Positions 19,644 to 24,999 of a stretch of 24,999 nt of DNA are shown here, piece by piece. The DNA is from Branchiostoma floridae (lineage: Eukaryota; Chordata; Leptocardii; Amphioxiformes; Branchiostomatidae): positions 4,067,881 to 4,092,879 of the forward strand of contig NC_049986.1 of the NCBI RefSeq assembly GCF_000003815.2. The letters are read 5' to 3'. Each line of letters begins with the position of its first letter. Positions within the stretch are counted from its first letter, which is position 1. The position numbers and the translations under genes were made by a program. The notes under the pieces were generated by a model. It was not told the DNA's origin and made no database searches. It was given only the letters and a program-made list of their open reading frames with translations.

Positions 19644-19712
19644 GTCTGTCTTTTATGTCTTTTTTGTCTGAATAAAAAAAAATAGACAAGTGAAAAAACA
19701 TAGAGCACTAAC

Positions 19713-19766
19713 CTGTAGTCTGGAACGTGTTTGGGTGTTTGGCTTGAGATGTAGTTACTCGGTAAC
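19713..19766 (-). CDS. Doubtful linker exon of the nucleotidyltransferase-TPR gene
   Basis: The acceptor CTCTCTCCTACTAG/G and donor CTACAG/GTTAGT bracket 54 bases in a frame that joins the 16270 exon in the correct phase 2. The peptide LPSNYISSQTPK weakly echoes the left gene's linker start (LPANRSTPK). However it must be entered in phase 2 while the upstream exon at 20832 ends in phase 0. Either another exon lies between, or this is not the true linker. Confidence 0.3.
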
Positions 19767-20157
19767 CTAGTAGGAGAGAGACAGTAGTTTTCATTACGTA
19801 ATTGTAACCGAACGTACAAAAAGCCTGGCAGATAAGTGCAATAAAAATATTCCAGCATAGGGTTTCCATTCTTGAATTTACACTTTTAAACAAGTTGTGT
19901 GGTGTATTCTACCATGAGAAAAACTGTAACGTATACGTAGGATATCTTGACCTGGCAAATTGCTAGTTGTTACAAGTTCAAAAACGGATAATATCGTTGT
20001 GTGTCTGTAAAGTCGTGTATAGATGAAAAGAGAATTGTGGTGAAACATGTTGAGTTTTCAGAGAGCTAGTGGTAGTGCACGCAATGCGGCTTCGCTCCGG
20101 CTCGCGTTTTGAAGGAGAAAGAAACAAAGCAAAGGAGGGAGAGGGAAAACAGTAATT
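19767..20157 (-). other. Intron or non-coding stretch
   Basis: I see no supported gene or clear repeat. Short minus-strand frames here have no family resemblance. Confidence 0.4.
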
Positions 20158-20560
20158 CGCTATTTGGGCGTGAAGTAAATATTACCACTGCTTTGCTTAG
20201 CGTGATATGAACTGCCGGCCCTTTGTGTCACCGATCACGTTCGCGTTTAGGGATGTAACTGATACACGGGGCCACCGGCTCACGAAATAACCAAGTTGGG
20301 GGTACACACACTACACAGACACACACAAACAGACGCACACTCGCACACCGTGCATACATACATCATGACACATATAAACAAAAATGAGACACAGAAAAAT
20401 ATCAGAAGCACACATACACAAGGGTACTCTCAATAATCACACACAATATCTCAAACAGTAAAATACTTCACTACTTGACTATTTGGGCGTGAAACAAATA
20501 CTAGCTATTGCTTTGCTTACATGAACTGCTGGCCCTTTGTGTCACCGATGACGTCAGTGG
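20158..20560. repeat. 90-bp direct repeat pair flanking a CA-rich tract
   Basis: CTATTTGGGCGTGAAGTAAA through GGCCCTTTGTGTCACCGAT occurs at about 20160-20240 and again, diverged, at about 20479-20548. Between them lie CA-rich simple sequence (20302-20420) and unrelated bases. It is a local duplication or two ends of one element. Confidence 0.75.
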
Positions 20561-20831
20561 TTGGTGATCTAACCGAAAAGTCCCGGGAACGGTAGTAGCT
20601 TTGTTGTTGTAAACGTAAACGCACGTTCATTGGATCCTACAGTAACATGAATTAGAATAAAAAGGTAATTTTTAAACAAAATCTCGTCATAGTTGATAAA
20701 TCATATTGTAAGAAGCTCATTGTTTAATTCAGAAAACGTTTGAATGCAATTTATTCTACCCCCCTCCCCCAGTTTCTATAGCGTTTCCTACTAAAAGCCA
20801 TATTTGAATACAGAAGGATAAATAACTATAC

Positions 20832-21155
20832 CTTATTTCTCGATCTGTTCATTTCTTGTCTGACTCTTGCCGTGTACAGTAAGCGGTGAATAAGTACCAC
20901 TGTACCCTGGAACTGCTCACACCGTGCTAGTGCAGTGTTGTACAGAGCACTGGCCTTTGTCAAACATGGCGTCTGTCTTGTTTCTGTTCCTCTTTTCAGG
21001 TACACGTCACCGATACTCTTAATGGCTTCCACCTCTAATATGTCGTCATCGTTTACGATTCCTTCTATCATTAACTTAGTATATTCCATCATCAAAGAGT
21101 CATTATCACAGTAAGTATTCAACCTTCGATCCAGTTGTAGAAACTTCTCAGCCAT
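20832..21155 (-). CDS. Nucleotidyltransferase-TPR gene, first coding exon
   Basis: The ATG at 21155 has an excellent context (CCAAAATGGC) and an in-frame TGA upstream, so it is very probably the real start. 108 codons encode a helical unit: MAEKFLQLDRRL, then LEVEAIKSIGDVYLKRG, then KASALYNTALARC. The donor AATAAG/GTATAG is in phase 0, as at the end of the left gene's matching exon. Assigning it to the gene that ends at 11506 rests on strand, order and family architecture. A phase-0-to-2 linker exon is still to be found, so it could also be a separate truncated gene. Confidence 0.7.
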
Positions 21156-21227
21156 TTTGGCGGGCGAAAAGATTTCTCGTAGTCGGGATGGGCGTCATAT
21201 TCACACGAAGTGTCCTCTTTTCCCTAC

Positions 21228-21327
21228 NNNNNNNNNNNNNNNNNNNNNNNNNNNNNNNNNNNNNNNNNNNNNNNNNNNNNNNNNNNNNNNNNNNNNNNNN
21301 NNNNNNNNNNNNNNNNNNNNNNNNNNN
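21228..21327. other. Assembly gap of 100 N
   Basis: Exactly 100 N, a conventional placeholder, so the true distance is unknown. It cuts the third TPR-family exon just after EVLKSL. Confidence 0.99.
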
Positions 21328-21498
21328 CAGGCTTTTCAGCACTTCCACTTCCACACACCTGTCCATGTTCGCCATGGCGTCCAGCAGGACACGGAGGTAG
21401 TCTGTCTCGGTACGCACTAGTCCGAGTCTCCTGGCCTTAGCGTCCACCACGTGAAGCTTCTCGCAGATCCGCAACATTTTGGTACTGACTGTACGATT
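21328..21498 (-). CDS. Third TPR-family gene, exon cut by the gap
   Basis: Encodes MLRICEKL (M at 21477), then AMANMDRCVEVEVLKSL at the gap edge. It aligns with the left gene's second unit (VAKICDKI, then LELEVLKSLGD). The acceptor TCGTTACAG/AATC gives a start at 21498 in phase 0; alternatively translation could start at the ATG in ACCAAAATG. The open frame continues upstream to 21783 without family resemblance. The gene is a neighbour of the one starting at 21155, in the same orientation. Confidence 0.6.
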
Positions 21499-21804
21499 CT
21501 GTAACGAAGACCTTAGATCATCCACACATTGGAATGTAGCCAGTAAACAATGTTTAATTTCGACACTGCTTCCCTCCCATCCTCTGTAGTTCTTTTGTCC
21601 TATGCAACCACTTCCGGGTTCAAGGTTTTTCGTAGACGTAATCCAGAATGTTGCACGCTTGATTGGCTTAGATGCATGCGATATACGTAATTTTGGTACA
21701 CAGGCCCAGGACAGCCCAGCTACATCCTTGTATAAGCCGCAATGTGCAAAAGTTGGTTTCAATGTAGACCATCTACCTTGCAATTACAAAAATATGATGA
21801 ACTA

Positions 21805-22257
21805 ATTCTGTCAATCTATCTATACGGCTGTGAAACATGGACACTAACTGCGGAGTTACAGAAAAGAATTCTCGCAATGGAAACAAGATGCTACAGGAAA
21901 ATCCTGGGCATTACATACTTGGACCGTGTCACCAACGAGGAAGTCATCAACAAAATAACACATACCATTGGGCCACATGACAACCTCCTAACAACTGTGG
22001 TGAAACGAAAGCTGAGATGGTTTGGACATGTGGCAAGATCCTCAGGTCTCGCAAAGACAGTTTTACAAGGGACAGTCCCTGGTAGCCGGAAGAGAGGAAG
22101 ACAGAAGAAAAGATGGGAGGATAACATACGAGAGTGGACTGGCTTAAGCCTAGCGGAAGTAATGCGTGTGGCAGAGGACAGAACTAGATGGAGGAGTGTG
22201 GTTCAACGAATTCACATGGTGCCCCAACGACCCACCAGAAGGTCAAGGGATAGGTGA
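21805..22257 (+). pseudogene. LINE ORF2 C-terminal remnant
   Basis: In frame from the first base of the insert: SIYLYGCETWTLTAELQKRI, then KRKLRWFGHVAR, then RKRGRQKKRWEDNIREW, and a stop. This is the region C-terminal to the reverse transcriptase catalytic core in BovB/RTE-type LINEs. It has no catalytic motifs and is a dead fragment. Confidence 0.88.
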
Positions 22258-22267
22258 GGTGAGGTGA
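21805..22267 (+). mobile_element. LINE 3' fragment with 9-bp target duplication
   Basis: GATGAACTA flanks it at 21796-21804 and 22268-22276. The 463-bp insert is severely 5'-truncated and ends in a short (AGGTG)n tail, as RTE-like elements often do. Confidence 0.85.
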
Positions 22268-22276
22268 GATGAACTA

Positions 22277-24380
22277 GAGTTCGGCGACCTCATACCTCCA
22301 TGAAATATTTAGAGCTTTTGTAAATTTTATGCAAATGACTTGCAAATTTCCATGATTTATGCACGGTGATGTTCATCATTGACTAACATACACATGTCAC
22401 AAGTATAAAGTTCCCAGCATTTATCATTAAGCGTTTTTGCAATTTTTGCATATATTATGCAAATCAGTTCCTCATTAGCAAATTTGGTATCTACTTATGT
22501 TCTATCTATCATAATTTACATGTGTTACATTTATTGAAGTCCAGTTATTGAAAACAATGGAATTATGCAATTTCCACATTAATTACGCAGATTAAGTCCT
22601 CATTTGCATAACATGTATATCATTATGAACATCTTTACCTAAGCTACCCGCATGCCTAAAATGATGTCAATCCGTCATTCCTTTCTGCAGTTGTCCTCTT
22701 TGGAATGTCTTGACAAAAATGCCCCTGCAGTTCCAAAAATAAACGTTAGGGGCTGAAACTTGCCCCACTTTGTCATGACGCTGAAAGCTATCTACCACGA
22801 AAATGTCAAGACCATATCATGTTCGGGACAAGAGATACATTGAAAAAACTGCTATTATAGATTATTCTCATTAATTATGCAAATTTACTCCTATTTTGCA
22901 TAATTAGTATTTTATTTTGCACAACATTGTTTAAGGTACCTACATACCAAAAATCATGAAAATTCGTTGTTCCCTTCGTGAGTTATACACTTCAGAATTT
23001 CTTGACAAAAATGCCCCTGCTAGCTCAAAACTAGTCGCTAGGGGGCCCAAACTTATGTCACTTATTCCTAAGCACAAGAGCTACCTAATACACAAAATTC
23101 GTGACCATAGCTTTTTCAGAGCATGAGATAGCAAAACCGGAAGTTGCGCTGCAGTACCAAGGGAAGCCGCTAGGGGCCCAAATTCTAATCATTTTTAGCT
23201 TTCATCACACCCCACCAACACACTAAGTATGAAACCAATCCATCCAGCCATTCTTGAGTTATCTTGTACACAGACAGGCAGACAGACAGACAGACAGACA
23301 AACGCTAGTGAAACTAGAGTTCCAAGAACACATACCTTCGCCAAATAAATAGGGATTATGGAGTGGTTCTGTTTATTTATTGTATATGAATTGTGTTGAT
23401 TATTTTTATTATACAGTTTATACATTTTTCAATTCGATGCAAATGTTATGTAAAATAGATATACCCCACATAGCCACCAAATATCATGCAAAACCATCTA
23501 CAGCTTCTCGTTGTCCGCAAACACACACACACTCAGCCCGCTGCAGTACCGACGGAAAATACTGGGTGAACCATTTTCGAACTTCGAACTTGTTTTCACA
23601 ACCGATACTCAAATACCAAGTATCATAAAGATCCATCAATCGGTTCTCCAGTTATACTGTTGACCTACATAATGACTCACCTAACACTACGGCATAACCG
23701 AAATATATTTTCTTGGTGAGGGTAATAACAAGGCCACAGAATTAACGAAGCACCACGCTTTCACTTGTCCATGACACGTAAGGATCACCGAAATAAAGGG
23801 GAAAACACCCCTTCACATCAAAATGGTGAAACACCTTCCAATCATACACTTCTGCTGAAAGAGATTGTTCGCAAACAAACAAAGAACATGGCACCCCACA
23901 AACTAATAAACAACGTGTCAGCAAAAATAACATCTATGTTTTGCTATCAGAACCCGATCATCAGCTATACACATCTGCTGCACAGGTGGCGGTCAGGAGA
24001 AGTGCTGAGTGTCCATGAAAAGAGGTCGATTTCCGGAATTACACATATTCCTTAATAATCGTGTAGGTAAAGCCCAGATTTTCATACAATACATTTCAGG
24101 ATTTTAATCATCACCTAAGGTATGTTGATACTAGACATAATGGAAATCCACCAATCCCTGCTTGACTTATTCTCTTCCAAAGATAACAGCAAAATCGCCC
24201 ACTGCAGTTCAAAACAAGCCGTCAGGGGGCCCAAACTTACACGACTTACTCCCTGCCCAAAGACGTATCCACTACTAACAAATCATGAACCTGGCACTTG
24301 AGGAAAATGTTACCACCAACTTTGAACTTCCGCTGCAGTACGATAACTCGCCGCTAGGAGGCCCATTATCGAACGTGGTT
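22277..24380. repeat. Region of degenerate 128-143 bp repeats
   Basis: Two recurring landmarks. (a) ATGCAAAT or its reverse complement near 22329, 22457, 22599 and 22876. (b) A CTGCAGTACC-like core followed by CCGCTAGGGGGCCCAAACTT, near 22727, 23010, 23148, 23541 (partial), 24204 and 24332. Intervals are 128-143 bp or multiples in several cases. It is a degenerate tandem or nested array with no gene. Short frames at 23380-23628 and 23765-24055 are not supported. Confidence 0.75.
23271..23350 (-). repeat. CAGA microsatellite and repeat terminus
   Basis: A (CAGA)n tract about 23273-23300, then AAACTAGAGTTCC and ATACCTTCGCCAAATAAA. On the minus strand this is the same order as the start of the repeats at 4745 and 5483 (palindromic end, microsatellite, ATAACTCAAGAA, GGATGGATTG). 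Confidence 0.75.
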
Positions 24381-24479
24381 AGCAAGCGAAAGTAGTGAGC
24401 CAGCGGTCACTACGGAGGATGATACTCAGGCTAGACCTCTAGGTGGTTGGGGGGACAAGGTAAATCCAATCAATGACCA

Positions 24480-24999
24480 GGGAATGAGCGAGATGGACAG
24501 GGGGTGTTTTTTAAATTTACTTTTAGACTTTGCTGATAATACCAATGCTTTTTTTAGCGGAAGTGTTTTTGCACTGATCCACATGACATAAGACTATTAC
24601 TGGGACAATCCATTCTTACACATAGGGGGCATTTTTTTCAGGTTTTGGTCAGGGGTGACGATTCCGAATTCCATTTGTTGAACGGAAGTTGACCCACACC
24701 TAAAGACTGTACCTGAGGAGGATTCGGCAGCCAATCCGCAAGCCTGGGCATGGTGTTATCTGAAAGAGTCCATTCATGCAGGGGGGGGGGGGGGGACTTT
24801 TTCAATTCAAGTCAATTTTGGACTAGGTTGCTTATTATACAAAAGGCCATGTTTTCAGTTGTAGTAATTTTGGACTGAGCTATTGTGCAATTTTAAACAG
24901 GGTGTGCTGAAAGAGTCCATTCGTCCACGAAGGGGGGGGGGGGGATTTTTTAGATTTATTTTGTGGACTTTGGTGATTATGTCAAAGTCCTATTTTAGC
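24480..24999. repeat. Tandem repeat of about 150 bp with G runs
   Basis: Four units anchored by a G run followed by T-rich sequence, at about 24499, 24624, 24781 and 24931. The last two share CTGAAAGAGTCCATTC before runs of 15-16 and 13-14 G. The array continues past the window end. Confidence 0.7.

Larger units (their letters stand above)
16670..19679 (+). mobile_element. 5'-truncated non-LTR retrotransposon (LINE)
   Basis: Flanked by the 8-bp target duplication AAATAGAC (16662-16669 and 19680-19687) and ending in a short A-rich tail after GTCTGAATAAA. Only the reverse transcriptase and C-terminal region remain, and the endonuclease is missing because of 5' truncation. Motifs NYRPISLLP, FLDFSRAFDRVWH, GVPQGSILGPLFFL, FADDSSLL and the C-terminal CSCGCRSETVAHYLLHCP are seen. 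The style is CR1/Jockey-like; the clade is not certain. It lies antisense in an intron of the nucleotidyltransferase-TPR gene. Confidence 0.93.

Noticed and set aside
23380-24055. Plus-strand ORFs of 82 and 96 codons
   Set aside because: They lie in degenerate repeat sequence and show no coding signature.

Overview
The window looks like a eukaryotic, intron-rich genome, most probably a lancelet (Branchiostoma) or a close deuterostome. The evidence is short exons joined by GT-AG introns with consistent phases, a lineage-expanded tetratricopeptide (TPR) gene family, and a dense load of LINE fragments, MITEs, foldback elements, minisatellites and degenerate tandem repeats. The taxon is inferred from gene style and repeats, not proven. 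A run of exactly 100 N (21228-21327) shows this is a draft scaffold. There are no bacterial-style operons, CRISPR arrays, rRNAs or recognisable tRNAs.

Layout. (1) 1-1642, + strand: the 3' part of a TPR-family gene, with a main exon (1-563), a phase-matched linker exon (921-1027) and a possible short terminal exon (1468-1642) followed by AATAAA. (2) 2477-8752, + strand: an eight-exon gene predicted to encode about 893 residues of mostly disordered, repeat-rich protein with no family I recognise. Every splice phase is compatible. One exon is built on a 33-bp minisatellite (11-residue repeat) and the last exon carries a 39-bp repeat with CRE octamers. (3) 8753-11505: an intergenic stretch between convergent genes, with little beyond a weak small-ORF candidate. 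(4) 11506-21155, - strand: the centrepiece, a multi-exon gene with N-terminal TPR-like units, a GlnD/DUF294-type nucleotidyltransferase domain and about eleven 44-residue TPRs of kinesin-light-chain style. Its introns hold a Harbinger-like MITE, a palindromic foldback element, and a 5'-truncated LINE that is itself split by a 1053-bp DNA element, which in turn contains a 117-bp MITE. (5) 21328-21498, - strand: part of a third TPR-family gene, cut by the assembly gap. (6) 21805-24999: a small LINE fragment with a 9-bp target duplication, then tandem and dispersed repeats to the end of the window.

The three TPR-family loci share the same short helical unit (core L-E-V-E-x-L-K-S-L-G-D), and the two complete unit exons both end at a phase-0 donor. 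The family is therefore duplicating locally. The nucleotidyltransferase fused to TPRs is the strongest candidate for an unusual biological system here: a signalling or immune-like sensor/effector is plausible, but that role is inference only. The eight-exon gene between the loci is unrelated to them in sequence.
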